This document shows, piece after piece, positions 21,698-30,835 of a DNA stretch of 64,000 nt; positions within the stretch are counted from its first letter, which is position 1, and every line of letters starts with the position of its first letter. The DNA is from Vibrio sp. ES.051. GTDB taxonomy: Bacteria > Pseudomonadota > Gammaproteobacteria > Enterobacterales > Vibrionaceae. The stretch covers positions 1,116,001-1,180,000 of the forward strand of contig NZ_PDJL01000004.1 in NCBI RefSeq assembly GCF_002563795.1, read 5' to 3'. A program made the position numbers and the translations under genes. The notes under the pieces are model-generated. The model searched no databases, was not told where the DNA came from, and saw only the letters and a list, made by a program, of their open reading frames with translations.

Positions 21698-21853
21698 ATG
21701 TTGAGGATTACCTTATCGTTGCTCACGTGCTATGCCGCTTACGTTACCTCTGATAACCTCAAAAAGCTGGACCAAATTAAGGGTAGCGCCTCAATCGAGA
21801 GTCGGATCTGTCGTTTTTTCTGCCAATACACGCTAACGCCAGTTTATTAATAA

Positions 21854-22732
21854 TTAGCTGAGTGAGAGGGTGTAGCTCAGTAAAAGCGGCAGCGTAAGAA
21901 TACTGAAAAAGTTACCAAATAGTACCATTGATGCCACTTTCATCGGTTCTATATTCAGTCTTTCAGCAAATAGGTAATTCATGACGGCTGGTGGAAGCAT
22001 TGTGAAGAGTACCATCATCTGCAATTGCATCGTTGGAAGGGGTATTAACCAATAAATAAGTGCAAACGCAACCGCCCCAGTTGCAAGTGACTGCACGGTG
22101 CACAATACACCAACCTTTAAACCGTCCACTCTTAAATGACACATTTGCGCCCCTAGAGATAAAAGCATCACGGGTACTGCCGCTTGGCCAAGTAGAGCAG
22201 TCGCTTCGTATAAGGGCGTCCATGCTCCCACAGCCGACACGTTCAGACACAGAGCCAACGAAGCTGCTAAAAAGATCGGCATTTTGATTATCTGCTTAAA
22301 AGGGTTCCCATGACTAAGCAGCATCACGCCTAAGCTGATATGCAGACACGCCGAGACGACAAATAACAACACTGCTGATGAGAGCGCAACTTCTCCAAAC
22401 GTATAGGTAAATAAGGGAATGGCTAGGTTTCCACTATTGCGAAACATATGTGGCGGCGCCCAGGTTTTAAACGAGAGTGACGTCAACCGACATACAGGGA
22501 TCATGATCAGAGCAGGAACCAAAACCGCGACAATTGCTGCCAAAAGGAGTGGTCCCTGATTCGAGTTTAACGGCATGCTAGCGAGCGAAGAAAACACCAG
22601 CGCAGGTGTGAAAACTTCAATATTAATGCGGTTAATTGGACGAAAGTCAGGCTTGATGTAACGACCTACCAGATAGCCGACTCCGACGAGAGCAAAAACA
22701 GGGAAAAGAATATTTATGATCTGATTAATCAT
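21854..22732 (-). CDS. AEC family (auxin-efflux-carrier type) permease
   Basis: 292 residues with about ten hydrophobic segments in the two-bundle AEC arrangement (FPVFALVGVGYLVGR at the start; conserved NSGNLAIPLF in the middle and MLPPAVMNYLFAE in the C-terminal bundle). Bacterial members export or exchange organic acids such as malate; the substrate here cannot be read. The start is placed at the ATG at 22732 because the previous 20 codons are not family-like; the ribosome-binding site is weak. It lies opposite in orientation between pheT and ihfA. Confidence 0.8.
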   Translation of the reverse strand: MINQIINILFPVFALVGVGYLVGRYIKPDFRPINRINIEVFTPALVFSSLASMPLNSNQGPLLLAAIVAVLVPALIMIPVCRLTSLSFKTWAPPHMFRNSGNLAIPLFTYTFGEVALSSAVLLFVVSACLHISLGVMLLSHGNPFKQIIKMPIFLAASLALCLNVSAVGAWTPLYEATALLGQAAVPVMLLSLGAQMCHLRVDGLKVGVLCTVQSLATGAVAFALIYWLIPLPTMQLQMMVLFTMLPPAVMNYLFAERLNIEPMKVASMVLFGNFFSILTLPLLLSYTLSLS

Positions 22733-23263
22733 GGTCGTCTTAATTAGAGGTAAGGATATGAGTTCGAGAAGCCCTAATGAGCACATTAGCAACCTTTGTA
22801 TATTGCGTCACCGCTGGCCAGTGAGAAGCGTGGGTTAAATCAAGCTTTATAAGCACATTTGTACCGTTAGATAGTCATACCTTTAAGTCCATGCATTACG
22901 TGTCGAGTTACATACAAATTACTGAAATTACGATAAGTTTTGTATCAAGTGCTGGTAAAACAATCCATCACTGACATTTTTGTTAAATAGTGATTAATGT
23001 TGATATAAATTCAGTTATTAGTTGTTTTAACTGGGTTGGTTTCTTTTGTAAGATGAAGTAGAAACAAAAATATTAAAACCTTGGTGTTTAACAATAATTT
23101 TCATAATGCTATTCCATTGTTTGCCAATAAAAAAATTGGCGAAAATCATAAGCTTGTCATACACTTACCGATGTAACCCCGATATGTTGTTGAATTGGTA
23201 GGGTAAAACTGCTCTGGCGCTACACTAAGTAGCATTGTTTAAAATAGCTTTGAGGAAAGTTTT
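22733..23263. other. Intergenic region upstream of ihfA
   Basis: Over 500 AT-rich bases without a convincing gene. A hairpin GCCAAT-AAAAAA-ATTGGC (23123-23140) lies about 125 bases before ihfA. I found no match good enough to call an IHF autoregulatory site, and no clear promoter pair. Confidence 0.4.
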
Positions 23264-23560
23264 ATGGCGCTCACAAAAGCCGAACTGGCAGAAAACCTGT
23301 TTGATAAATTAGGATTTAGTAAACGGGACGCCAAGGAAACGGTGGAAGTGTTTTTTGAAGAGATTCGTAAGGCACTGGAAAGTGGCGAACAGGTAAAACT
23401 GTCAGGTTTTGGTAACTTTGACCTTCGTGACAAGAATGAACGACCTGGTCGTAACCCGAAAACCGGTGAAGATATTCCAATTACTGCTCGACGTGTAGTG
23501 ACGTTTCGCCCAGGGCAGAAGTTAAAAGCGCGTGTAGAGAACCTGAAGAAAGTACAGTAA
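23264..23560 (+). CDS. ihfA: Integration host factor subunit alpha
   Basis: 98 residues, starting [20 protein letters not shown], with the HU/IHF signature and the [12 protein letters not shown] beta-arm whose proline intercalates into DNA. With IhfB it makes a heterodimer that bends DNA at specific sites. GAGGAAAG precedes the ATG. Single gene between a long 5' region and a terminator, not coupled to pheST. Confidence 0.98.
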   Translation: MALTKAELAENLFDKLGFSKRDAKETVEVFFEEIRKALESGEQVKLSGFGNFDLRDKNERPGRNPKTGEDIPITARRVVTFRPGQKLKARVENLKKVQ

Positions 23561-23622
23561 GCCGAACAAATAGATCACGCGAAAGCATGGTCTTTTTGGC
23601 GTAAACACGTGTCTTATACAAA

Positions 23623-23652
23623 GAAAAACCATCGCAACGCGGTGGTTTTTCT
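23623..23652 (+). terminator. Terminator after ihfA
   Basis: Twelve-pair stem AAAAACCATCGC / GCGGTGGTTTTT with one G-U pair, loop AAC, ending in a T run. Confidence 0.85.
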
Positions 23653-23754
23653 GTTTCTTGAAGTTATTTTGGGATGCGTCTAAATACTTTACAAGCTAGG
23701 AGGGTCAGTTATTTTCCACGCCTTAGCCTATCAAGCAATATTGCTAAATAGCGA

Positions 23755-24534
23755 TTATGCCGCCTCTAAGTGAGTGGTTAAGTAAGGTTGCCACGCTTGT
23801 TGATATAAGTTCTTAGATTGGGTACGCATGTTTCTAATTGAAGCGAGTTCTAATTCGCTGAGTTCACGTTTCTCTATCATGGCTTGACGTTCAAGTTTCT
23901 GAACTTTCTCGTAAAGGTCATGCTCAGGACCATTTTTCACATTAGCTATTGCTTTTAAGTGCAATTGAACTTCTGCAACCAAATTAGTTTTAGGCAGGCG
24001 AACCAACAAATTTAAATCGCGATAACCAGAAGGACTCGGTTTTTTAAAGCGATTTTTAACTTTTACTATGGTTGTTTCTCGCTCTAAGGTTTCATAAATT
24101 GAGACCAAACTAGCCACATCTTCCGCAACAATGGTTGCACGAGCAAGATCGGTAATACGCTCCACTTTTCCATCCAGTTCTAGGGCTATTTTTGCTTCTG
24201 CACGTTGTTTGGATTTCACACCCGCAAAGTACGGCTGAGCATCATTAAGAAGTGCCGTACTTTTACAAATAGTTTCAAGTTCGAATTGTGCTTGGTGTGC
24301 TTTACTGTAGAGGATGTCGAAATCAGAGTATGGCTGTGTTGGTGTTGAGTCGATATTTTGAATGCCATATAAACCGCTGAGGCTGTGTTTAAAGAGTTTC
24401 GCGCAAACTTCGTCTTGATTAGCTGAACGATTTTGTTCGTCACTCGGTGGGGGGGTAATAGGAAGTGCGGCGAACGCCGGCGCACGGCTGAGTACCAAAA
24501 GCATCAATGCAGTAGTACGTAGAAATAAGCTCAT
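23755..24534 (-). CDS. relV: RelV-type small alarmone synthetase
   Basis: 259 residues with a RelA/SpoT nucleotidyltransferase domain (about 70-215): KVERITDLARATIV, a SGYRDLNLLVRL stretch and the EVQLHLKAI motif holding the catalytic Glu. No HD hydrolase domain and no TGS/ACT domains, so it should only make (p)ppGpp. In V. cholerae RelV, encoded near ihfA, is the third (p)ppGpp enzyme beside RelA and SpoT. Odd feature: residues 1-23 look like a Sec signal peptide (LFLRTTALMLLVLSRAPAFA). The ATG at 24534 has AAGGAG at good spacing, so this N-terminus is probably translated. Single gene. Confidence 0.85.
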   Translation of the reverse strand: MSLFLRTTALMLLVLSRAPAFAALPITPPPSDEQNRSANQDEVCAKLFKHSLSGLYGIQNIDSTPTQPYSDFDILYSKAHQAQFELETICKSTALLNDAQPYFAGVKSKQRAEAKIALELDGKVERITDLARATIVAEDVASLVSIYETLERETTIVKVKNRFKKPSPSGYRDLNLLVRLPKTNLVAEVQLHLKAIANVKNGPEHDLYEKVQKLERQAMIEKRELSELELASIRNMRTQSKNLYQQAWQPYLTTHLEAA

Positions 24535-24851
24535 TCACTCTCCTTAACTTGCATTCACTTAGAAAATAGGGAACATAAAGGTCGCTAAGATTGGCAAATT
24601 AGGTTCTAACTCATTAATGGGGCCTTTGTGAAAGATCCCAAGGTTTAACTTTAACCTTAAAGTGGAATCGTGCATTAGATCACCATTTCTCTTTTCTTTA
24701 TTCTGTTGTTTAGGGTAAAGACACCCTCTACTAAGGAATGGTGACATCCTATCATCGCTCTATTAACTAAAGATGAACGACATAGACAAATTTGAGAAAA
24801 TCGTTAGTCTTACGCCACAAAATGAAAATTAGCCGATAAGTAGAAAATAAA
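24535..24851. other. Intergenic region between relV and tpm
   Basis: Divergent promoters for relV and tpm are expected here. Apart from a short repeat AAGGTT / AACCTT (about 24639-24657) I see nothing distinctive. Confidence 0.3.
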
Positions 24852-25502
24852 ATGAGAGACCAAGAGTTTTGGCACAACAAATGGGCCAGTAATCAAATCG
24901 GATTTCACTTGGAAGATGTAAACCCACTACTACCTGCCTATTGGCCGCACACTAATCCAAAGCGTGAAGATAAAGTATTGGTTCCATTATGCGGTAAATC
25001 AGAAGATTTGATTTGGTTAGCAATGAAGCACGATTCAGTTGAAGGTGTCGAGCTAAGCCATATTGCTGTTCGATCTTTTTTTGCTGAGCACCTTTATACG
25101 CCAATGGTGACTCCGCTTAATGGTATGCACGAGCTGTATCAGTTTGATGAGCTCTCGATTTATACCGGTGACTTTTTTACGGCGCCAGTATCTCAAGCCG
25201 ATATCATTTATGACAGAGCCGCGTTGGTGGCTTTACCACAAGACATGCGAGGAGAGTATGTAGAGCGCCTCAAGCAACTTTTGAATCCAGGCGGTCGTAT
25301 TTTGCTTGTTACACTCAACTATCCTCAAGAAGAGATGGCGGGGCCTCCATTTAGTGTGCCAGTCGAAGAGATTGAGCAGTTATTTTCAGGTTACAAAGTT
25401 ACCTGTTTGAACGTAGATGAAGCTGATGAAAACCATCCTAAAATCGCCAAAAAAGGCTTAAGTCGCTTCTCTGAAGAGGTGTACTTAATCGAGAGCGAAT
25501 AG
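24852..25502 (+). CDS. tpm: Thiopurine S-methyltransferase
   Basis: 216 residues, full length for the bacterial TPMT family, starting [22 protein letters not shown]-binding motifs are [15 protein letters not shown] (about 42-56), an acidic DFFTAP segment and [12 protein letters not shown]. In bacteria these enzymes methylate thiopurines and have been tied to tellurite and selenium methylation; the natural substrate is uncertain. Ribosome-binding site is weak. Single gene, ends in a strong bidirectional terminator facing purT. Confidence 0.92.
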   Translation: MRDQEFWHNKWASNQIGFHLEDVNPLLPAYWPHTNPKREDKVLVPLCGKSEDLIWLAMKHDSVEGVELSHIAVRSFFAEHLYTPMVTPLNGMHELYQFDELSIYTGDFFTAPVSQADIIYDRAALVALPQDMRGEYVERLKQLLNPGGRILLVTLNYPQEEMAGPPFSVPVEEIEQLFSGYKVTCLNVDEADENHPKIAKKGLSRFSEEVYLIESE

Positions 25503-25524
25503 GATTTCCTCGGTTTGTAAAGCG

Positions 25525-25558
25525 AAACAGCGCAGCAATTAAAGCTGCGCTGTTTTTT
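25525..25558. terminator. Bidirectional terminator between tpm and purT
   Basis: Twelve-pair perfect stem AAACAGCGCAGC / GCTGCGCTGTTT, T run on the plus strand and shorter T run on the minus strand, between two convergent genes. Confidence 0.9.
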
Positions 25559-25575
25559 GTAGGAATGGAGCGCGT

Positions 25576-26751
25576 TTAATAAGTGACATTCACTTTTGAC
25601 GCACTCTCAATAGCATCTTGAACGGCTTCTTCGGTCGTTTTACGTCGAGTAAGAACAACACCTAAGCGGCGGCGACCATCAATCTCAGGCTTACCGAATA
25701 GACGAATTTGCGTTTGAGGTTGAGCTAAGGCTTTGGTTAGATTGTTAAAGCGAATGTTTGTTGAAGTCCCTTGACCAAGTATTACGGCGGACGCTGATGG
25801 ACCATATTGCACAATTTTATTAATCGGCATTCCGGTAAATGCACGTACGTGGAGAGCAAACTCTGACATTTCTTGAGAAATCATCGTGACCATGCCTGTA
25901 TCGTGTGGGCGAGGAGAGACCTCATTGAAAATGACTTTATCGCCTTTAACAAACAACTCTACACCAAAGAGGCCGTAGCCACCGAGTGCGTTTACCACTT
26001 TCTCTGCCGTGTGTTCTGCTGCTTTTACTGCGTTTTCTGACATGGCTTGCGGTTGCCATGATTCGCGGTAGTCACCATCTTCCTGACGATGGCCAATTGG
26101 AGCACAGAAATGAACACCATCAACAGCTCTGACGGTCAATAAAGTGATTTCGTAATCAAAATCGATAAAGCCTTCAATAATGACACGCCCATAACCTGTG
26201 CGTCCGCCTTCTTGTGTGTGTTCCCACGCTTTTTGAATGCCGTCTTCGGTCTTAATAACACTTTGGCCCTTACCTGATGAACTCATGACAGGCTTAACCA
26301 CACATGGGATACCGACGTGTTCGACTGCGCTTTTGAAATCATCGTAGTTATCAGCAAATTGGTAAGGGGAGGTCGCCAAGTTAAGCGTTTCTGCGGCTAA
26401 ACGACGGATACCTTCGCGGTTCATCGTGAGCTGAGTTGCTTTTGCCGTTGGCACCACGTTCAAACCTTTTTCTTCAAGTTCAACCAATTTATCAGTAGCG
26501 ATAGCTTCGATCTCTGGTACAACATAAGTGGGTTGTTCTTGATCAATAATTTTTTCTAAGGCTTGACCGTCTAACATATCAATCACATAACTTCGGTGAG
26601 CGACTTGCATTGCTGGAGCATCGGCATAACGGTCGCAAGCAATAACCTCCAATCCAAGTCTCTGGCATTCAATCGCGACTTCTTTACCAAGTTCGCCAGA
26701 ACCCAGAAGCAATACACGAGTAGCATTTGCGCTGGTTGCAGTACCAAACAT
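25576..26751 (-). CDS. purT: Formate-dependent phosphoribosylglycinamide formyltransferase
   Basis: 391 residues, ATP-grasp enzyme that formylates GAR with formate and ATP in purine synthesis, an alternative to PurN. N-terminal preATP-grasp domain ([15 protein letters not shown]), central ATP-grasp with [15 protein letters not shown] and [25 protein letters not shown] metal-binding region, and C-terminal lid. ATG at 26751 with AAGGGAAC upstream. A PurR box lies about 70 bases upstream, so purine repression is expected. Separated from cdd by a hairpin. Confidence 0.97.
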   Translation of the reverse strand: MFGTATSANATRVLLLGSGELGKEVAIECQRLGLEVIACDRYADAPAMQVAHRSYVIDMLDGQALEKIIDQEQPTYVVPEIEAIATDKLVELEEKGLNVVPTAKATQLTMNREGIRRLAAETLNLATSPYQFADNYDDFKSAVEHVGIPCVVKPVMSSSGKGQSVIKTEDGIQKAWEHTQEGGRTGYGRVIIEGFIDFDYEITLLTVRAVDGVHFCAPIGHRQEDGDYRESWQPQAMSENAVKAAEHTAEKVVNALGGYGLFGVELFVKGDKVIFNEVSPRPHDTGMVTMISQEMSEFALHVRAFTGMPINKIVQYGPSASAVILGQGTSTNIRFNNLTKALAQPQTQIRLFGKPEIDGRRRLGVVLTRRKTTEEAVQDAIESASKVNVTY

Positions 26752-26818
26752 AGTGTTCCCTTACAAAATAAAGTGATGAGATAGAAATTGCAGAGGATCA
26801 TACTGATTTTTTTTAACG

Positions 26819-26834
26819 AAGCAAACGTTTGCGT
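26819..26834. promoter_or_regulatory. PurR operator of purT
   Basis: AAGCAAACGTTTGCGT differs in one position from the ideal E. coli PurR box ACGCAAACGTTTGCGT, and is placed 67 bases before the purT start codon, consistent with overlap of its promoter. Confidence 0.85.
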
Positions 26835-26849
26835 GGTGGTTTTGATAAT

Positions 26850-26875
26850 AATACCCTGCAAAATATGCAGGGTTA
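26850..26875 (-). terminator. Hairpin ending the cdd transcript
   Basis: CCCTGCA / TGCAGGG stem with flanking A-T pairs, between the cdd stop and the purT PurR box. The T-rich tail on the minus strand (TATTATTATC) is interrupted, so termination efficiency is uncertain. Confidence 0.6.
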
Positions 26876-26901
26876 TTGGGCGCAGCTAGGAGAGACAGGG
26901 G

Positions 26902-27789
26902 TTACACGTTTGCAAAGCTTAAAGGAATATCAGGATTGATTGTTTCTAGTGTTGATTGTGTGTCCGCTAAGTGACTGATTTTCCCCTTAGCGCTTTCTGC
27001 TAAAGCGGCCGACTTAATATTATCGAAGGTATCGCTCGCCATCAGAATTTGGATTAGAGCTACCTGCAGTGGTGGCAGGCTAGGGTTGAACGCAGCATTC
27101 TCCGCATAAGCTCCTTGGAAAACACGACCACTTACCATTTCAAGAGAAATACCACTCATATTGTTAGTGTATGGTGAGTGACTCATATTCATTGCATCTA
27201 CTGCTTTTTGAACAAGAGCATCCTCTTCATCGTAGGTAAAGTTGTGTTTATTACCATCCATAAGACGCAAGTTTATGCCGAGATCACCAGGACCGAACGC
27301 TTCTGGAAGATAGTTATGCAGAGATTTTTCTTCACGCTCAGGAAGTTGAATTTTAAGCTCTGCTGAAGTCGTCAGTTCGTTCATGAACTGGCGACAGTGA
27401 CCACAAGGGCTGTAGTTAATCGTGATGTCTTTAATACCACGTTCACCTTTCATCCAAGCATGGCTAATAGCACATTGCTCAGCATGAACCGTTTGTCCGA
27501 GTTGAACGCCGAGAAACTCCATATTTGCGCCAAAGTAAAGACGACCCGACAGACTACGAACGATTGCGCCTACATAGAATTCGGAAATTGTAGCGTAGGA
27601 AAACGCAGCGGCAAAAGGAAGCAGAGCAACACGAAGCTCTTTATCTGATAAGCCAGTAGCTGAAAGCAACTGTTCAAACTGTTGCTCTGAAAGCGTAGCA
27701 TCAAAATCATCCGCTTGAATGATAGGAGCCAGTTGTTTGGAAAGTGCTTCTGGAGCGCTCGCTAGCGCCTGTTCAATGCGACTTTTCAT
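26902..27789 (-). CDS. cdd: Cytidine deaminase
   Basis: 295 residues, the long two-domain form found in E. coli. Converts cytidine and deoxycytidine to uridine and deoxyuridine. The catalytic first domain holds HAEQ (proton shuttle Glu and zinc His) and PCGHC (two zinc Cys); the second domain lacks them, as in the family. ATG at 27789 with AAGGA six bases upstream. Gene order lrgA-lrgB-cdd equals E. coli yohJ-yohK-cdd. Two CRP sites upstream suggest CRP/CytR control. Confidence 0.97.
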   Translation of the reverse strand: MKSRIEQALASAPEALSKQLAPIIQADDFDATLSEQQFEQLLSATGLSDKELRVALLPFAAAFSYATISEFYVGAIVRSLSGRLYFGANMEFLGVQLGQTVHAEQCAISHAWMKGERGIKDITINYSPCGHCRQFMNELTTSAELKIQLPEREEKSLHNYLPEAFGPGDLGINLRLMDGNKHNFTYDEEDALVQKAVDAMNMSHSPYTNNMSGISLEMVSGRVFQGAYAENAAFNPSLPPLQVALIQILMASDTFDNIKSAALAESAKGKISHLADTQSTLETINPDIPLSFANV

Positions 27790-27818
27790 GTTGAATCCTT
27801 GTTATTGCATGGACAGTT

Positions 27819-27909
27819 ATTCTATGTAAAAGAGAGAAATATTCTGTGCTACAAATCACACTGGTGAGTGTAATTGAATTTTCTGTTACACAGTTTGAGT
27901 GAGCTCACA
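27819..27909 (-). promoter_or_regulatory. cdd promoter with tandem CRP sites (CytR-type architecture)
   Basis: On the minus strand a -10 TAGAAT (27819-27824) predicts a start near 27812. CRP-like sites: 27845-27860 (TGTGC-N6-TCACA, one mismatch, centre near -40.5) and 27894-27909 (TTTGA-N6-TCACA, one mismatch, centre near -89.5). The 49-base spacing on the same face of the helix matches CytR-regulated promoters of E. coli such as cdd and deoP2, where CytR binds between two CRP dimers. The region 27790-28148 holds nothing else recognised. Confidence 0.75.
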
Positions 27910-28148
27910 CATGTGTTCGATTGCACTCTCGTGAAGCGTTAACTCAGTCTCACTATCAAGTATATTAGCGTATATTCATATTCTAAGTAGCAGCAATGTG
28001 CTATGACCACGGTTATGCTTGATTTAGGTCTATTTCTAAAGTGCTTAGAGAATCGCTATTTGGTCGTGCGCAGGAAGGTGGTGTTGATTAACGTTAAAGA
28101 GGTAAGGAGGGGGGCCTGATAGAGGAGGACAGGCCAAGAGCGTTTAAT

Positions 28149-28826
28149 CTACTGATAAAACCAGACTGCTAAGGCAAAAAAACTTGGAGCTAAAAGAGAA
28201 GTGATGATGCCACATAAAACTAATGCTAACGATGAAAACGCAGCATCAACTGGTTGTTTCTCTGCGCAAGTGGCTGTGCCCAACGCGTGAGATACGGTAC
28301 CCATCGTTAAACCTCGTGCAATAGGGTGTTTAATGCCAATCAGGTTATAAATTGGGTATGCTAAAATCGCCCCCAGGAGACCAACAATAAGCACTAAGAT
28401 TGCAGCCACTGCGGCTTCGCCTCCTAGGTGGCTAGAGATTTCCATCGCAATCGGTGTGGTCACAGATTTCCCCAGCAAGCTTGCGATTAAACTGATATCT
28501 GCTTTAAAAGCAACGGCTATTAACGTTGTCGTCATCATCGACATCACGCTGCCTACCATGCAAGCAAATGTGATGATGCGCCAGTTCGCTTTAATTTGTG
28601 GGAGCTGTTCATATAGCGGGTAAGCCAGAGCAACTACGGCTGGTTGAAGTAAAAAACTGATCCCTTCGTTATCCGCATAATACGTTTCAAACGGCACATT
28701 TAAGTAAGTAAGCAAAGGAATGAGCACTGCAATACTGATCAACAAAGGATTTGCTAGAGGATTATTCACTTTGATTGCGATTTGGCGCGCGACAAGAAAA
28801 ACCGCAATGGTAACAACTAACCACAT
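28149..28826 (-). CDS. lrgB: LrgB/CidB family membrane protein (YohK-like)
   Basis: 225 residues with six to seven hydrophobic segments and the family's conserved KSVTTPIAMEIS and GLTMGTVSHALGTA motifs. Partner of LrgA; these pairs are discussed as antiholin-like proteins in Gram-positives and as metabolite (pyruvate/glycolate-type) transporters elsewhere. The start codon lies one base after the lrgA stop, indicating coupling. Located between lrgA and cdd as in E. coli yohJK-cdd. Confidence 0.88.
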   Translation of the reverse strand: MWLVVTIAVFLVARQIAIKVNNPLANPLLISIAVLIPLLTYLNVPFETYYADNEGISFLLQPAVVALAYPLYEQLPQIKANWRIITFACMVGSVMSMMTTTLIAVAFKADISLIASLLGKSVTTPIAMEISSHLGGEAAVAAILVLIVGLLGAILAYPIYNLIGIKHPIARGLTMGTVSHALGTATCAEKQPVDAAFSSLALVLCGIITSLLAPSFFALAVWFYQ

Positions 28827-28827
28827 A

Positions 28828-29202
28828 TCAGTGCTTCTCCTTTAGCAAGTAGTCCAGCAGCCAAGCGAGACTGACCAATACAATGAGTGAGCCTCCAACA
28901 GCGCTAGCAATAATCGGCAGTGCGTTGGCAAGTAGTATATCGAAGTGCTGCATCAGGCCGACGCTAATCGGAACGAACAACAGGATCATATAGCGGATGA
29001 ACAGCGTAGCCCCAGGTTTTACCCAATCGACTTTGACAACCCCCAGCGTCATGGAGAAAAACAATATAAGCATACCGATGACACTTGCTGGTACGGAAAC
29101 GCCAGTGAATTTTTGAATGGTAATACCGATGCCAAGAGCTCCCATAATGAGGAAGAAGGAGATAAGCAGTTGGATAAGTTGTAAGAATCGGTCTTTAATC
29201 AT
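28828..29202 (-). CDS. lrgA: LrgA/CidA family membrane protein (YohJ-like)
   Basis: 124 residues, four hydrophobic segments with holin-like layout, and the conserved SVPASVIGMLILF and FVPISVGLMQHF segments. Works with LrgB; whether it is holin-like or a transporter subunit in Vibrio is unresolved. Ribosome-binding site is poor. Only 55 bases separate it from the end of sbcB, so read-through from sbcB is possible. Confidence 0.86.
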   Translation of the reverse strand: MIKDRFLQLIQLLISFFLIMGALGIGITIQKFTGVSVPASVIGMLILFFSMTLGVVKVDWVKPGATLFIRYMILLFVPISVGLMQHFDILLANALPIIASAVGGSLIVLVSLAWLLDYLLKEKH

Positions 29203-29220
29203 TTCGGCAGCATATAAACG

Positions 29221-29246
29221 ACAAGCACACCAGAAGGTGCGCTTGT
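29221..29246 (-). terminator. Hairpin between sbcB and lrgA
   Basis: Eleven-pair stem ACAAGCACACC / GGTGCGCTTGT, a G-U pair on the minus strand but an A-C mismatch on the plus strand, AGAA tetraloop complement. No T run follows, so it may be a weak or Rho-assisted end for sbcB or a processing site. Confidence 0.45.
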
Positions 29247-29257
29247 ATCAGGATAAA

Positions 29258-30679
29258 TTAGGAAGCGAGGTTCTCAACATAACGGTATACGGATTTTAAT
29301 ATCGCAAGCTTCTTTTCGTCACTTTCATGTTCGTGAACTAAGTTCTCTAAATTCAGCATGTATTCTTCGATTTGATTTTCAAATACTTCTCGGCAGTGCA
29401 AAGCCCAACGCCTTTGTTCTTGATCATCTAGCGTTCCAGGGAAGTTACGAGCACGGTAGCGGAACAATAATGGTTTTATGCGCTTATCGTCGAATTCAAT
29501 ATCCAGCGCGGCTAGGTTATTCGGGTCTGTTTCACGAATGATATCCATTGCGGTGCGATCAGCAGGAGAAAAGAACCCATTATAAAGTTGAGTATCAACG
29601 TCATCACTCTTTTCAAACTTACGTTCGATAGAAAACAGGTTAATCAGTTTTTCTCGAATTTCAGGATGCTGACGAAGTAGCGACAGGTTGGCTAAGCATC
29701 GCTGACGATCGATACCAATCTTTCCTGCGTTTTCAGACGTCAGTGTTTTTGCTGGCGCAAGAATAGGGCATTTGTTCAGGTGAACCAATTTGACTGGAAC
29801 AGGCAATAACTCTCCCAGATCCTCACGTTTAGTGTAGAGCCTTTCGTGTAACTCTTCGGCAGATAGCTCAAGAATTGGTTGCGGATTTTTGGCTAAGTCA
29901 ATCGTAATAACGGCGTTATTATTTGTCGGGTGCCACGCGACAGGTACAATCCAACTGGTGTATTGGCATTCGCGACCCAGCATGCCTGATACGTGCATCA
30001 GTGGCGTCATATTAACGATATCGACTAACTCGTTTAACTTACGTTTCTGACGCATAGAAAAGAAGTAATCAAATAGCTTTGGTTGAGCCGCTTTTACTTT
30101 TTTCGCCATTTCGATAGTTGCGATAACGTCTGCCATTGCATCGTGCGCATTACTGTGTTCGATACCGTTGGCGACAGACAAGTGCTCTAATTTAAAGCTG
30201 GTAAAACCGTCTTCATTTTCTGGCCATTCAACGCCTTCTGGACGAAGGGCATGGCACGCTCGTAACACATCGAGTAAATCCCAGCGTGAGTTGCCGTTTT
30301 GCCAACTCCAAGCGTAGGGATCAATGAAGTTGCGATAACAAGTATAACGAGTAACCTCGTCATCAAAGCGAATGCTGTTATAACCTAAACTGGTTGTTTT
30401 GGGTTTAGCAAGTTCAGCGTGAATTTTAGCGATAAACTCAGGTTCAGGAAGGCCTTCCTGAATTGTTTTTTGCGGAGTAATACCGGTAATAAGCGCAGCT
30501 TCTGGGGATGGGAGATAATCAGCGGGTGGCTGGCAGTACATGACTAACGGCTCACCGATGATGTTAAAGTTTTCATCTGTGCGAACGCCAGCAAACTGGC
30601 TTGGGCGGTCTTTTGCGGGATTAGTTCCCCAAGTCTCGTAGTCAAAGAAGAAAAAAGTTGGCTGATTATCTTGGTGCAT
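29258..30679 (-). CDS. sbcB: Exodeoxyribonuclease I
   Basis: 473 residues, 3'-5' exonuclease on single-stranded DNA used in mismatch repair and recombination. DEDD-type active site: FFDYETWG near residue 12 (Asp, Glu), GYNSIRFDDE (Asp) and SNAHDAMADV (His, Asp). C-terminal SH3-like and helical domains are present. The ATG at 30679 has only a weak TAAGCAG site. Downstream spacing suggests it may share a transcript with lrgAB. Confidence 0.96.
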   Translation of the reverse strand: MHQDNQPTFFFFDYETWGTNPAKDRPSQFAGVRTDENFNIIGEPLVMYCQPPADYLPSPEAALITGITPQKTIQEGLPEPEFIAKIHAELAKPKTTSLGYNSIRFDDEVTRYTCYRNFIDPYAWSWQNGNSRWDLLDVLRACHALRPEGVEWPENEDGFTSFKLEHLSVANGIEHSNAHDAMADVIATIEMAKKVKAAQPKLFDYFFSMRQKRKLNELVDIVNMTPLMHVSGMLGRECQYTSWIVPVAWHPTNNNAVITIDLAKNPQPILELSAEELHERLYTKREDLGELLPVPVKLVHLNKCPILAPAKTLTSENAGKIGIDRQRCLANLSLLRQHPEIREKLINLFSIERKFEKSDDVDTQLYNGFFSPADRTAMDIIRETDPNNLAALDIEFDDKRIKPLLFRYRARNFPGTLDDQEQRRWALHCREVFENQIEEYMLNLENLVHEHESDEKKLAILKSVYRYVENLAS

Positions 30680-30765
30680 TCTGCTTACCGTTTACGGAAC
30701 CGATAACAGTATTAGACCATTCAACGCTTTGACTAGCAACGAAAGATGCAAGGTGAAATTGTGAA

Positions 30766-30801
30766 AATATCAAGTCGATGACGAGCCATCGGCTTGATAT
30801 T
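30766..30801 (-). terminator. Long hairpin after the cystine symporter gene
   Basis: Fifteen-pair stem AATATCAAGTCGATG / CATCGGCTTGATATT with one wobble and a six-base loop, followed by TTTTC on the minus strand. Confidence 0.65.
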
Positions 30802-30835
30802 ATGCATACTACGGCGTAGAAAACTTGTTCAAGCT

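Noticed and set aside
24559..24747. 62-codon minus-strand ORF upstream of relV
   Set aside because: No ribosome-binding site or family similarity; lies in the promoter region.
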